From contig NZ_QHKS01000001.1 of NCBI RefSeq assembly GCF_003353175.1, positions 62,001-126,000 on the forward strand: a DNA stretch of 64,000 bases, given 5' to 3'. The position numbers and the translations under genes were made by a program. The notes under the pieces are model-generated. The model saw nothing but the letters and a program-made list of their open reading frames with translations. It had not been told where the DNA came from and searched no databases. The stretch is from Paraburkholderia lacunae. Lineage in GTDB: Bacteria > Pseudomonadota > Gammaproteobacteria > Burkholderiales > Burkholderiaceae. Of this stretch, positions 1 through 9,877 are shown in pieces (within the stretch, counting starts at the first letter, position 1; each line of letters opens with the position of its first letter).

Positions 1-192
1 ATCAACTCGATCGCGAACCTCGCCGGCTACGTGAGCCCGTATGTGCTCGGTATCGTCAAGGACGCGACGCATAGCGTGACTTTCGGGCTGGTGCTGATCG
101 CGGGGGCGCTGATCGTCGGCGGGCTGGTCACGCTGACGATGCCGCGCGTCAAGGTGCAGCACGCCGTGGCGGTCACGCCGAGCAATGCCTGA
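1..192 (+). CDS. MFS transporter, C-terminal fragment
   Basis: Only the last 63 residues are in the window; the start lies upstream. The visible part reads NLAGYVSPYVLGIVKDAT and is followed by one long hydrophobic segment and a short polar tail, the usual end of a 12-helix major facilitator permease of the anion:cation symporter type. It would sit in the inner membrane and import a small organic solute. The GntR regulator and amidase that follow on the same strand suggest a shared catabolic role, which is inference. The substrate cannot be read from this fragment. Confidence 0.7.
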   Translation: MNSIANLAGYVSPYVLGIVKDATHSVTFGLVLIAGALIVGGLVTLTMPRVKVQHAVAVTPSNA

Positions 193-314
193 TCTGCCAT
201 GACGCGGCGGCTCGCCGCGATGCCAGGACGGCGCGGGTGATCCGCCCGGCGCTCACGCCGTCCGCGCAAAACCTTGCTCTACAATGCGGACGACATTGCC
301 CGCTCCCTCTTCAC

Positions 315-995
315 ATGACGCTCCTGCAGACTGCCCGCCCTCCGAAGCCCACCCGCGAGACCGCCAGCGCGAGCCTCGCCGAACAGGCCTATGCGTTCGT
401 CAAGCGCGAGATCATCACGATGCGCCTGCGGCCGAGCGAGGTGCTCAACGAAGCGGAATTGATGGCGCTGACCGGCATCGGCCGCACGCCCGTTCATCAG
501 GCATTGCACCGGCTGGTGCATGAAGGCATGCTGACCATCATGCCGCGCAAGGGCATCATGGTGCGCCCGGTTTCGCTCGACGACGTGCTGGCGATCATCG
601 ACGTGCGCCTCGTGAACGAGAGCTACTGCGTCGAGCTGGCCGCGCGCCACGCGCAGCCGCACGATTACGATGCGATGCAGGCGTTGCTGGAGCGCTCGGC
701 GGTCTGCGTCGCGGCGCACGATATCGAAGGCATGATGGATATCGACCGCGAGTTTCATCTGGCGATTTCAGCGGCTTCACGCAACCCAGTGCTGGCCGAC
801 ATTCTGCGCGGCTTGCATGAACGGTCGCTGCGCTTCTGGTTCATTTCGCTGTCCGAGCCGCACCATCTCGAAGATGTGCATCAAGAGCATCTCGAACTGT
901 TTCGCCTGCTGCGCGAACGCGATGCCGAAGGCGCCCGCCAATCGGTGCAAAAGCATATCGAAGCGTTCCGCGCGACGCTATTCAACCGGATTTGA
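315..995 (+). CDS. GntR-family regulator, FCD subfamily
   Basis: A 226-residue DNA-binding regulator. An N-terminal winged helix-turn-helix (about residues 20-85, with GIGRTPVHQALHRLVHEGML) is followed by an all-helical FCD effector domain. The FCD domain keeps acidic and histidine metal-ligand positions (DREFHL, HQEHLELF and KHIEAF). FCD regulators usually repress an adjacent catabolic operon and are released by a carboxylate ligand. The ATG at 315 is preferred because the 26 residues upstream of it, reachable from 237, are not domain-like. The gene ends 49 bases before the amidase, its probable target; the ligand is unknown. Confidence 0.88.
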   Translation: MTLLQTARPPKPTRETASASLAEQAYAFVKREIITMRLRPSEVLNEAELMALTGIGRTPVHQALHRLVHEGMLTIMPRKGIMVRPVSLDDVLAIIDVRLVNESYCVELAARHAQPHDYDAMQALLERSAVCVAAHDIEGMMDIDREFHLAISAASRNPVLADILRGLHERSLRFWFISLSEPHHLEDVHQEHLELFRLLRERDAEGARQSVQKHIEAFRATLFNRI

Positions 996-1044
996 CCGAA
1001 TCCGACCGACCCCAATCGACCCTAATCGGATCTGGACCACCATC

Positions 1045-2424
1045 ATGGCCACTGAATTCACGCCCTTCCCGCCGCTTGCCCAGCTTGCCGCCGATCTCGC
1101 CGCCGGCCGCACCACGAGCCGCGCGCTCGTCGAAACCGCGCTCGAACGGATCGCCGATCCGGCTGGCCAGGGCGCGGTCGCCTTCATGCACGTCGATGCC
1201 GACAGCGCCCGCGCCGCCGCCGATGCGCACGACCGCCTGCGCGCCGCCGGCACGGTGCTCTCGCCGCTCGCCGGGATTCCGGTCTCGGTCAAGGACCTGT
1301 TCGATATCCAGGGCCAAGTGACGCGCGCCGGTTCGGTCGCGCTGGCCGACGCGCCCGCCGCCACCACGGATGCGGTCGCGGTCGCGCGTTTGAAGCGGGC
1401 CGGCGCGGTGATCGTCGGGCGCACCAATATGAGCGAGTTCGCGTTTTCCGGCCTCGGCCTGAACCCGCATTACGGCCACCCGCTGTCGCCTTATCGGCGC
1501 GGCGTGAAAGGCGACGAGCGGATTTCGGGCGGTTCGTCGTCCGGGGCGGCGGCGTCGGTGGCGGACGGCATGGCGGCCGTCGCGCTCGGCACGGATACCG
1601 GCGGCTCGATTCGCATTCCGGCCGCGTTGTGCGGCCTGACCGGCTTCAAGCCGACCGCCGCGCGCATCCCGAAACAGGGCGGCGTGCCGCTGTCGCCGAC
1701 GCTCGATTCGTTCGGGCCAATCGGCGTCTCGGTGGCGTGCTGCGCGCTGGTCGACCGGATGCTGGCCGGCCTCGAGCCGCGCATCCCGGCGGCCCGGCCG
1801 CTCGAAGGCGTGCGTCTCGGTGTGTTGACCCACTATGTGACGGACGGCGTCGAACCGGCGGTTGCCGCCGCGCTGGACACGGCGCTCAAGCATCTGGAAG
1901 CGGCCGGCGCGATCGTCACCGAAGTGCGTTTCGCGCCGCTCGACCGCCTGCCCGAAATCAACCGCTTCGGCTTTGCGCCGATCGAAGCGTATGCATGGCA
2001 CCGCCCGCTGCTGGAGAAGCATCGCGAGCAATACGATCCGCGCGTGCTGGTCCGCATCCTGAAGGGCCAGCCGGCGAGCGCCGCCGACTATCTCGATCTG
2101 CTCGCCGAACGCGAGGCGCTGCTCGACGAAGCCGCGCGTACGCTATGGCAGCGTTTCGACGCGGTCGTCGCGCCGACCGTGCCGGTCGTGCCGCCGCGCG
2201 TGGCCGATCTGGAACACGACGACGACGCCTTTGGCCGCACCAATGCGCTGATCCTGCGCAACCCGAGCGCCTTCAATTTCCTCGACGCCTGCGCGCTGTC
2301 GCTGCCCTGCCATCTGCGCGGCGACGCGCCGGTCGGCCTGATGCTGGCAGGCGCGCCGCACGCCGACGATGCGTTGCTGGCCATCGGGCGCGGCGCCGAA
2401 GCGGTGCTCAACGCGATCCGCTGA
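1045..2424 (+). CDS. amidase (amidase signature family)
   Basis: A 459-residue amidase signature hydrolase. The Ser-cisSer-Lys machinery is visible: Lys83 in VSVKDLFD, the serine-rich loop SGGSSSGAAA near 161-170, and the nucleophile Ser188 in GTDTGGSIR. The family hydrolyses carboxamides; members include allophanate hydrolase, AtzE-like and aryl-amide enzymes, and the substrate is not readable here. The start at 1045 is chosen because the frame upstream overlaps the regulator gene. Linkage to the MFS gene and the GntR regulator points to uptake and breakdown of an amide-containing nitrogen source. Confidence 0.87.
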   Translation: MATEFTPFPPLAQLAADLAAGRTTSRALVETALERIADPAGQGAVAFMHVDADSARAAADAHDRLRAAGTVLSPLAGIPVSVKDLFDIQGQVTRAGSVALADAPAATTDAVAVARLKRAGAVIVGRTNMSEFAFSGLGLNPHYGHPLSPYRRGVKGDERISGGSSSGAAASVADGMAAVALGTDTGGSIRIPAALCGLTGFKPTAARIPKQGGVPLSPTLDSFGPIGVSVACCALVDRMLAGLEPRIPAARPLEGVRLGVLTHYVTDGVEPAVAAALDTALKHLEAAGAIVTEVRFAPLDRLPEINRFGFAPIEAYAWHRPLLEKHREQYDPRVLVRILKGQPASAADYLDLLAEREALLDEAARTLWQRFDAVVAPTVPVVPPRVADLEHDDDAFGRTNALILRNPSAFNFLDACALSLPCHLRGDAPVGLMLAGAPHADDALLAIGRGAEAVLNAIR

Positions 2425-2582
2425 CGCGGGGAATACGCAAAATCGCGCAAAATCGCGCCAAAGCGCGCAAACGCCCGTAGCAGCACGCGAGGGCACGCTA
2501 AGCGTCAGGGCAGGGGTTCGCGCTAGAATCGCGGGCACCCGCCCTTTCTCGTTTTTTCCGTCCATCGACAGCCACACGATCC

Positions 2583-3092
2583 ATGAACAACGACAACGCA
2601 ATGCTGCGCCGCGAGCGCTCCCTGCTGGTTCTGCTTGGCCTGATCTGCATCGGGCTGGTGGCCGGCGCACTGTATTTGCAGTACGTCAAGCACGAAGACC
2701 CCTGTCCGCTGTGCATCATCCAGCGTTACTTCTTTCTGCTGATCGCGATTTTTGCGTTCCTCGGCGCGCGCTTCAACAGCTGGCGCGGCGTGCGTCTGCT
2801 GGAAGCGATGGCCGCCCTGGCGGCGCTGGCCGGCATCGTGACGGCCGCGCGTCACGTGTATGTTCAGGCGAATCCGGGCTTCAGCTGCGGCTTCGATGCC
2901 CTGCAACCGGTGGTCGACAGCTTGCCGCCCGCACGTTGGCTGCCGGGTGTGTTCAAGGTTGCCGGGCTTTGCGAAACGCCGTATCCGCCGATACTCGGCC
3001 TTTCTCTGCCGGCATGGTCGCTGGTGGCGTTCGTGGTGGCTTTCGTGCCGCTGGCGCTGAGCCTGTACCGCAATCGCCGCCGGGTCAGCTGA
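2583..3092 (+). CDS. dsbB: disulfide bond formation protein B
   Basis: A 169-residue inner-membrane quinone reductase that reoxidises DsbA. It has four predicted transmembrane helices. The redox pairs are Cys41/Cys44 in the first periplasmic loop ([11 protein letters not shown]) and Cys102/Cys130 in the second loop (GFSCGFDAL and [11 protein letters not shown]). Length matches the family. It stands alone, 158 bases after the amidase, and is followed by a tandem-repeat tract. Identification is secure. Confidence 0.95.
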   Translation: MNNDNAMLRRERSLLVLLGLICIGLVAGALYLQYVKHEDPCPLCIIQRYFFLLIAIFAFLGARFNSWRGVRLLEAMAALAALAGIVTAARHVYVQANPGFSCGFDALQPVVDSLPPARWLPGVFKVAGLCETPYPPILGLSLPAWSLVAFVVAFVPLALSLYRNRRRVS

Positions 3093-3162
3093 TCCTTTAG
3101 CGTCGCACGGGCTCTCGCCGAACCGTCCAGGCGGCGCCCGAGGGCCGGCAAAGCTTCCCCGC

Positions 3163-3275
3163 CGGCCCCCTTCCCCCTCTGCGCCTTTCCCCTCTGCGCC
3201 TTTCCCCGCTGCGCCTTTCCCCTCTGCGCCCTTGCCCCTCTGCGCCCTTGCCCGCTGCGCCCCTTCCCCCGCTAC
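3163..3275. repeat. 15-bp tandem repeat downstream of dsbB
   Basis: Pyrimidine-rich units of about CCTCTGCGCCTTTCC recur six times. The TCTGCGCC (or GCTGCGCC) core begins at 3178, 3193, 3208, 3223, 3239 and 3254, so spacing is 15 bases with one 16-base step. Some copies have CGCTGCGC or CTTGCCC variants. Because 15 is five codons, one reverse frame reads as Gly-Lys-Gly-Ala-Glu repeats, but no start or homology supports a gene there. The rest of 3093-3512 holds an AT-richer stretch (3340-3430) that probably carries the xdhA promoter. Confidence 0.75.
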
Positions 3276-3512
3276 GCCCCGCCCCGCAAGGCTTCGCAGC
3301 ATCCGCCCCCGCCTCACGCAACTTCCCAGTTTTGCCCGAATCGTACTTATCTCATGACCGCTTCCGAATAAGCTTCATGCGATATGGGAAATATTTTCGG
3401 GACAAGGTGGTGATATCTTCGAACATGGATGGCGATCTACGTGCGCGAGGCCGGTTTTGGCACGACCCCATGCGTAACGCGCGCCCGGTCCGCAATGTCT
3501 TTCGGATTCGCC

Positions 3513-5060
3513 ATGACAACGCAAACCATCCGTTTCTACCATCAGGGGTCCGTCCGTGAAGTCGCGGACGTGCCTGCGTCGCGCACCGTGCTCCAGCACC
3601 TGCGCGAGGATTTGCATTGCACCGGCACCAAGGAAGGCTGTGCGGAAGGCGACTGCGGCGCCTGCACCGTCGTGCTCGGCGAGCTGGACAGGCAAGGCGG
3701 ACTGGCGCTGAAAGCGGTCAACGCGTGCATCCAGTTCCTGCCGACACTCGACGGCAAAGCCCTCTTCACCGTCGAAGACCTGCGCGCCGCCGACGGCGCC
3801 CTCCACCCCGTGCAACAGGCCATGGTCGATTGTCACGGCTCGCAATGCGGTTTCTGCACGCCCGGCTTCGTGATGTCGATGTGGGCGCTGTACGAAAACC
3901 AGCCGGCCGCCGCGGGCTTGCCCACCCGTGACGAAATCAACGCCGCCTTATCCGGCAATCTGTGCCGCTGCACCGGCTACCGGCCGATCGTCGATGCGGC
4001 GCAGAAAATGTTCGACTATTCGCAGTACCCGCGCGTCGTGCTGGACCGGGCAACCATCGCGGAAAAACTGCGCGCGATCCAGCGCCGCGACACTTTCGAA
4101 TACAGCGCGCCCGACACGCGCGGCGCCGCCTTCGGCACGCCCACCTTCCGCGCGCCGCTCACGCTCGAGGCGTTCGCGACGCTGCGCGCCGCGCATCCTC
4201 ACGCGCGCCTGCTGGCGGGCAGCACCGACGTCGGCCTGTGGGTCACCAAGCAGTTCCGCGATCTCGGCGACATGCTGTATATCGGCAACGTCGCCGAATT
4301 GAAGACGATCGAGCGCGACGCGCAGACGCTGACGATCGGCGCCGCCGTCACGCTCGAAGACGCCTACGCGGCACTCGCGGTCGACTACCCGGAGTTGGCC
4401 GAAATGTGGACGCGCTTCGCCTCGCTGCCGATCCGCAATGCCGGCACGCTCGGCGGCAATGTCGCGAACGGTTCGCCGATCGGCGATTCGATGCCCGCGC
4501 TGCTCGCGCTCGGCGCCGAAGTCGTGCTGCGGCACGGCCCGACAACCCGCACGCTGCCGCTCGACGCGTTCTACCTCGGCTATCAGAAGAGCGCGCTCGC
4601 GGCCGGCGAATTCGTCGCCGCGCTGCGCGTGCCGCGGCCGGCGCGCGATCTGCGCTTTCGCACGTACAAGGTGTCGAAGCGCTACGATCAGGACATCTCC
4701 GCGGTGTGCGCCGCGTTCGCGCTGCATATCGGCGAAGACGGCGCGATCAGGCAAGCGCGCATCGCGTTCGGCGGCATGGCCGCCACGCCCAAACGCGCCG
4801 AGCAAACCGAAGCCGTGCTGAACGGCGCGACGTGGGACGAAAGCACCGCGCGGCAAGCGATGAACGCACTCGTCGCCGATTACCAGCCGCTCACCGACAT
4901 GCGCGCCTCGAGCGCCTATCGACTGAAGGTGGCGCGCAACCTGCTGTGGCGCTTCCACCTCGAAACGCGCGACGACGCGCCGCTCGCCCTCTTCGACGTG
5001 AATGCGTTCGCGTTCGAAGCCGGCGCGCCCGACGCACCCGTCGAGAAGGAGCCGTCGTGA
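3513..5060 (+). CDS. xdhA: xanthine dehydrogenase small subunit
   Basis: A 515-residue subunit with both 2Fe-2S clusters and FAD. The plant-type ferredoxin cluster ligands are Cys43, Cys48 and Cys51 (EGCAEGDCGACTVV) plus a later Cys. The second cluster lies in CGFCTPGF and LCRCTGYRP. The FAD domain shows LLAGSTDVGLW and LGGNVANGSPIGDSMPAL. Electrons pass from the Mo subunit to FAD and NAD+. ATG 3513 starts at the normal N-terminus; 3495 is an in-frame alternative. The stop overlaps the xdhB start (TGATG), showing translational coupling. Confidence 0.95.
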   Translation: MTTQTIRFYHQGSVREVADVPASRTVLQHLREDLHCTGTKEGCAEGDCGACTVVLGELDRQGGLALKAVNACIQFLPTLDGKALFTVEDLRAADGALHPVQQAMVDCHGSQCGFCTPGFVMSMWALYENQPAAAGLPTRDEINAALSGNLCRCTGYRPIVDAAQKMFDYSQYPRVVLDRATIAEKLRAIQRRDTFEYSAPDTRGAAFGTPTFRAPLTLEAFATLRAAHPHARLLAGSTDVGLWVTKQFRDLGDMLYIGNVAELKTIERDAQTLTIGAAVTLEDAYAALAVDYPELAEMWTRFASLPIRNAGTLGGNVANGSPIGDSMPALLALGAEVVLRHGPTTRTLPLDAFYLGYQKSALAAGEFVAALRVPRPARDLRFRTYKVSKRYDQDISAVCAAFALHIGEDGAIRQARIAFGGMAATPKRAEQTEAVLNGATWDESTARQAMNALVADYQPLTDMRASSAYRLKVARNLLWRFHLETRDDAPLALFDVNAFAFEAGAPDAPVEKEPS

Positions 5061-7480
5061 TGAACCGGACCGATGCTTTCGTCGAACATGCTGGAAAGCG
5101 GGTTGAACAGCATCCAGCCGTTCATGACCGCGAGACCGCGATCGGCGCGCCGCTACCGCATGAATCCGCCGCGCTGCACGTGAGCGGCGAGGCCACCTAC
5201 ACAGACGACGTCCCCGAACTGCAGGGCACGCTGCACGCGGCGCTCGGACTGTCGCGCCATGCGCACGCACGGATCGTCTCGATCGATCTGGAGGCGGTGA
5301 GAACAGCGCCGGGCGTGATCGCCGTGCTGAGCGCCGCGGACATTCCCGGCGAGAACAACTGCGGCCCGGTGCTGCACGACGACCCGATTCTCGCCGTCGA
5401 CGAAGTGCTGTATCTCGGTCAGCCGGTGTTCGCGGTGATCGCCGAAACGCATGACCTTGCACGGCGCGCCGCCGCGCTCGCAAGGAGCGACGACGTGATC
5501 CGCTACGAGCCGCTCGAAGCGATCCTCACGCCCGCCGAAGCCAAGGCCGCGAAACAGTTCGTGCTGCCGCCGCTGCATCTGAAACGTGGCGCGCCCGACG
5601 CGAAAATCGCCGCCGCGCCGCATAAGATCAGCGGCACGTTCGAAGTGGGCGGTCAGGAGCAGTTCTATCTCGAAGGTCAGGTCGCCTACGCGGTGCCCAA
5701 AGAAATGGACGGCATGCTCGTCTACAGTTCGACGCAGCATCCGAGCGAAATGCAGCAGGTGGTCGCGCATATGCTCGGCTGGCCGGCGCACAACGTCGTT
5801 TGCGAATGCCGGCGCATGGGCGGCGGCTTCGGCGGCAAGGAGTCGCAATCGGCGCTGTTCGCCTGTGTCGCCGCGCTGGCAGCGCAACGGCTGCGCCGGC
5901 CGGTCAAACTGCGCGCCGATCGCGACGACGATTTCATGATCACCGGCAAGCGGCACGATGCGGTCTACGAATACGAAGCCGGCTTCGACGGCAGCGGCCG
6001 CATTCTCGGCGCGCGCGTCGAAATCGCTTTGCGTGCGGGCTATTCGGCCGATCTTTCCGGCGCGGTGGCCACGCGCGCCGTCTGCCACTTCGACAACGCG
6101 TACTACCTGTCCGACGTCGATATTGTCGCGCTGTGCTGCAAGACCAATACGCAATCGAACACCGCGTTCCGCGGTTTCGGCGGCCCGCAGGGCGCGCTGG
6201 TGATGGAAGTGATGCTCGACAGCATTGCGCGTCAACTGAAATGCGATCCGCTCGACGTGCGGCTCGCCAATTACTACGGGATCGGCAAACGCGATACGAC
6301 GCCGTACGGACAACGCGTCGAAGACAACATCATCGCGCCGCTGACCGACGACCTGCTGGCCGCGAGCGACTACCGCGCCCGCCGCGCGGCACTGGCCGCC
6401 TTCAACGCGAAGAGTCCGGTGCTCAAACGCGGCATCGCGTTCTCGCCGGTGAAGTTCGGCATCTCGTTCAACGTGCCGTTTCTGAATCAGGCGGGTGCGC
6501 TGGTGCATGTGTACAAGGACGGCTCGGTGCTCGTCAATCACGGCGGCACTGAGATGGGCCAGGGGCTCAACACGAAGGTCGCGCAAGTGGTGGCGAACGA
6601 ATTCGGTTTGCCGCTCTCGCGCGTGCGCGTGACGGCGACCGATACGTCGAAGGTCGCCAATACCTCGGCGACCGCCGCCTCGACCGGCAGCGACCTGAAC
6701 GGCAAAGCCGCCGAAGCCGCCGCTCGAACGATACGCGCACGCCTCGCCGAACTGGCCGCGAAGCAGCTCGGCGGCACCGCGGACGCCGTGGAATTCGCCC
6801 ACGGCGAAGTGTCGGTGAACGGCGGGGCGATGCCGTTCGAGCAGCTGGTCGGCGCCGCGTATCTGGCGCGCGTGCAGCTGTGGTCCGATGGTTTCTACAC
6901 GACGCCGAAAGTGCATTGGGACGCGAAAACGCTGACCGGTCACCCGTTTTATTACTTTGCCTATGGCGCGGCGGTGTCGGAAGTCGTGGTCGACACGTTG
7001 ACCGGCGAATGGAAACTGCTGCGCGCGGACGTGCTGCACGACGCCGGCCAGTCGATCAATCCGGCGATCGACATCGGCCAGGTGGAAGGCGGTTTCATTC
7101 AGGGCATGGGCTGGCTCACCACCGAAGAACTGTGGTGGAATCGCGATGGCCGCCTGATGACGCACGCGCCGTCGACGTACAAGATTCCTGCTGTGAGCGA
7201 TACGCCCGCCGCGTTCCATGTGCGGCTGTATCACAATCAGAACGCCGAGCCGACCGTGTTCCGCTCGAAGGCGGTCGGTGAGCCGCCGTTGTTGCTGCCG
7301 TTCTCGGTGTTCCTCGCGATTCGCGACGCGGTTGCGGCTGCGGTGCCCGGCGCGGACAACGCGCCGCCGCTGCGCGCACCCGCCACGCCCGAGGCGATTC
7401 TCGATGCGCTGGACGCATTGCGAGCGCCCACGATAACCGCAACGGCAACCGAACCGGTGATCACCGACACAACTGCCTAA
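5060..7480 (+). CDS. xdhB: xanthine dehydrogenase large (molybdenum) subunit
   Basis: An 806-residue molybdopterin-binding subunit that hydroxylates hypoxanthine to xanthine and xanthine to urate. Family motifs are intact: RMGGGFGGKE, the arginine loop NTAFRGFGGPQG, GGTEMGQGLNTK, and the C-terminal catalytic glutamate in VGEPPLLLPFS. The ATG at 5060 overlaps the xdhA stop; GTG 5057 is a possible alternative. The preceding subunit supplies the Fe-S and FAD domains, and xdhC follows after about 120 bases. Confidence 0.96.
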   Translation: MNRTDAFVEHAGKRVEQHPAVHDRETAIGAPLPHESAALHVSGEATYTDDVPELQGTLHAALGLSRHAHARIVSIDLEAVRTAPGVIAVLSAADIPGENNCGPVLHDDPILAVDEVLYLGQPVFAVIAETHDLARRAAALARSDDVIRYEPLEAILTPAEAKAAKQFVLPPLHLKRGAPDAKIAAAPHKISGTFEVGGQEQFYLEGQVAYAVPKEMDGMLVYSSTQHPSEMQQVVAHMLGWPAHNVVCECRRMGGGFGGKESQSALFACVAALAAQRLRRPVKLRADRDDDFMITGKRHDAVYEYEAGFDGSGRILGARVEIALRAGYSADLSGAVATRAVCHFDNAYYLSDVDIVALCCKTNTQSNTAFRGFGGPQGALVMEVMLDSIARQLKCDPLDVRLANYYGIGKRDTTPYGQRVEDNIIAPLTDDLLAASDYRARRAALAAFNAKSPVLKRGIAFSPVKFGISFNVPFLNQAGALVHVYKDGSVLVNHGGTEMGQGLNTKVAQVVANEFGLPLSRVRVTATDTSKVANTSATAASTGSDLNGKAAEAAARTIRARLAELAAKQLGGTADAVEFAHGEVSVNGGAMPFEQLVGAAYLARVQLWSDGFYTTPKVHWDAKTLTGHPFYYFAYGAAVSEVVVDTLTGEWKLLRADVLHDAGQSINPAIDIGQVEGGFIQGMGWLTTEELWWNRDGRLMTHAPSTYKIPAVSDTPAAFHVRLYHNQNAEPTVFRSKAVGEPPLLLPFSVFLAIRDAVAAAVPGADNAPPLRAPATPEAILDALDALRAPTITATATEPVITDTTA

Positions 7481-7600
7481 GCACGCTGTCAAGCACGTTG
7501 GCAAAGCAAAAAGCCATGGCCTGACGTGACACGAACGCTTCAGACCACACTCAACCGGCCGCACGGACACCCCGCGAGGCCACGCATGGAGAACCGCCGG

Positions 7601-8617
7601 ATGCAAGCCTGGCTACCCGATCTGCAACAACTGCTCGCGCACGGCGACGCCGCCGTGCTGGTGACGGTCGCGCGCGTCGAGGGTTCGGCGCCCCGCGAAG
7701 CCGGCACCAAGATGATCGTCACGCGCGATTCGGCCAAGCACACGATTGGCGGCGGACACCTCGAATGGAAGGCCATCGAGACCGCTCGCCAGGTGCTGCG
7801 CGACGGCATGCGCTCGCCGCATATGCGCCGCCTCGAACGCTTCGCGCTCGGGCCCAGTCTCGGCCAGTGCTGCGGCGGCGCGGTGATTCTCGCGTTCGAG
7901 CGCCTCGACATCGGCGACCTCGGCTGGATCACCTCGCTCGCAAAACGCGTGGCTGCGGGTCAATCGACGGTGCGTAGCGTATCATTCGGCCCCGCACCGG
8001 ATGTGGTGATGCTGTCCGACCCCGAGCCCGGCGTCGATGCCGCCGACTGCCTGCTGTGGGACGGCGCCGGCTTCGACGACAGTAGCGCACTGCTCACCGA
8101 GACCATCGCGCCAGGCGACTTCGCAGTCGTGCTGTTCGGCGCGGGTCACGTGGGCGCGGCGCTGGTTCGCGTGCTCGCCACGCTGCCCTGCCGCGTGCGC
8201 TGGGTCGATGAACGCGACGCGCAGTTTCCGCCCGCGGACACGCTGCATGCGCCGAACGTGCAGATCGATCCGAACGACGCCCCCGACGAAGCGATCGACC
8301 AGGCCGCGCCGAACACGTACTTCATCGTGATGACGCACAACCATGCGCTCGATCTCGAGTTGGCCGAACGCATCTTGCGGCGCGGCGACTTCGCGTTCTT
8401 CGGCATGATCGGTTCGCACAGCAAGCGCAAGCAGTTCGAGCATCGGCTGGCCGCGCGCGGCATCGATCCGTCGCGGATCGCGCGGATGAAGTGCCCGCTC
8501 GGCGTGGACGGCATCGTCGACAAGTCGCCGGAGATCATCGCGATCTCCGCGGCCGCGCAGGTGTTGCAGGCCGTCGAGGCGAACGCGAACACGCATCATG
8601 CGGCGCAGACGGCCTGA
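7601..8617 (+). CDS. xdhC: xanthine dehydrogenase accessory protein
   Basis: A 338-residue chaperone that binds molybdenum cofactor, protects its sulfurated form and delivers it to XdhB. The N-terminal XdhC/CoxI domain shows VARVEGSAPREAGTKM and LGQCCGGAV, where Cys pairs are typical. The C-terminal Rossmann-like domain has VVLFGAGHVGAALVRVL and FFGMIGSHSKRKQF. The start at 7601 has a GGAG element about 8 bases upstream and gives the usual N-terminus; 7586 and 7526 are in-frame alternatives. It lies directly downstream of the structural genes. Confidence 0.92.
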   Translation: MQAWLPDLQQLLAHGDAAVLVTVARVEGSAPREAGTKMIVTRDSAKHTIGGGHLEWKAIETARQVLRDGMRSPHMRRLERFALGPSLGQCCGGAVILAFERLDIGDLGWITSLAKRVAAGQSTVRSVSFGPAPDVVMLSDPEPGVDAADCLLWDGAGFDDSSALLTETIAPGDFAVVLFGAGHVGAALVRVLATLPCRVRWVDERDAQFPPADTLHAPNVQIDPNDAPDEAIDQAAPNTYFIVMTHNHALDLELAERILRRGDFAFFGMIGSHSKRKQFEHRLAARGIDPSRIARMKCPLGVDGIVDKSPEIIAISAAAQVLQAVEANANTHHAAQTA

Positions 8618-8641
8618 TAGCCTGATAGCCCGATGATCTGA

Positions 8642-9766
<1,125 letters not shown>

Positions 9767-9877
9767 CGGGCCGATGTTCGGCGGCCGGCGGCGGCACGGA
9801 CTCTCAGCCGAAAGGAGAGCCTGGAACGAGCCGCCGTCCGCGCTGTTCAGCTTTTCACATTCGGAGACGGTTTTTCC

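Noticed and set aside
982..2031. Long reverse-strand frame over the amidase gene
   Set aside because: It is a shadow of the amidase gene caused by high GC; composition is Arg/Ala/Gly-rich with no domain.
2523..3317. Reverse-strand frame with Gly-Lys-Gly-Ala-Glu repeats over dsbB and the 15-bp repeat
   Set aside because: Repeat-driven open frame antisense to dsbB; no start context and no homology pattern.
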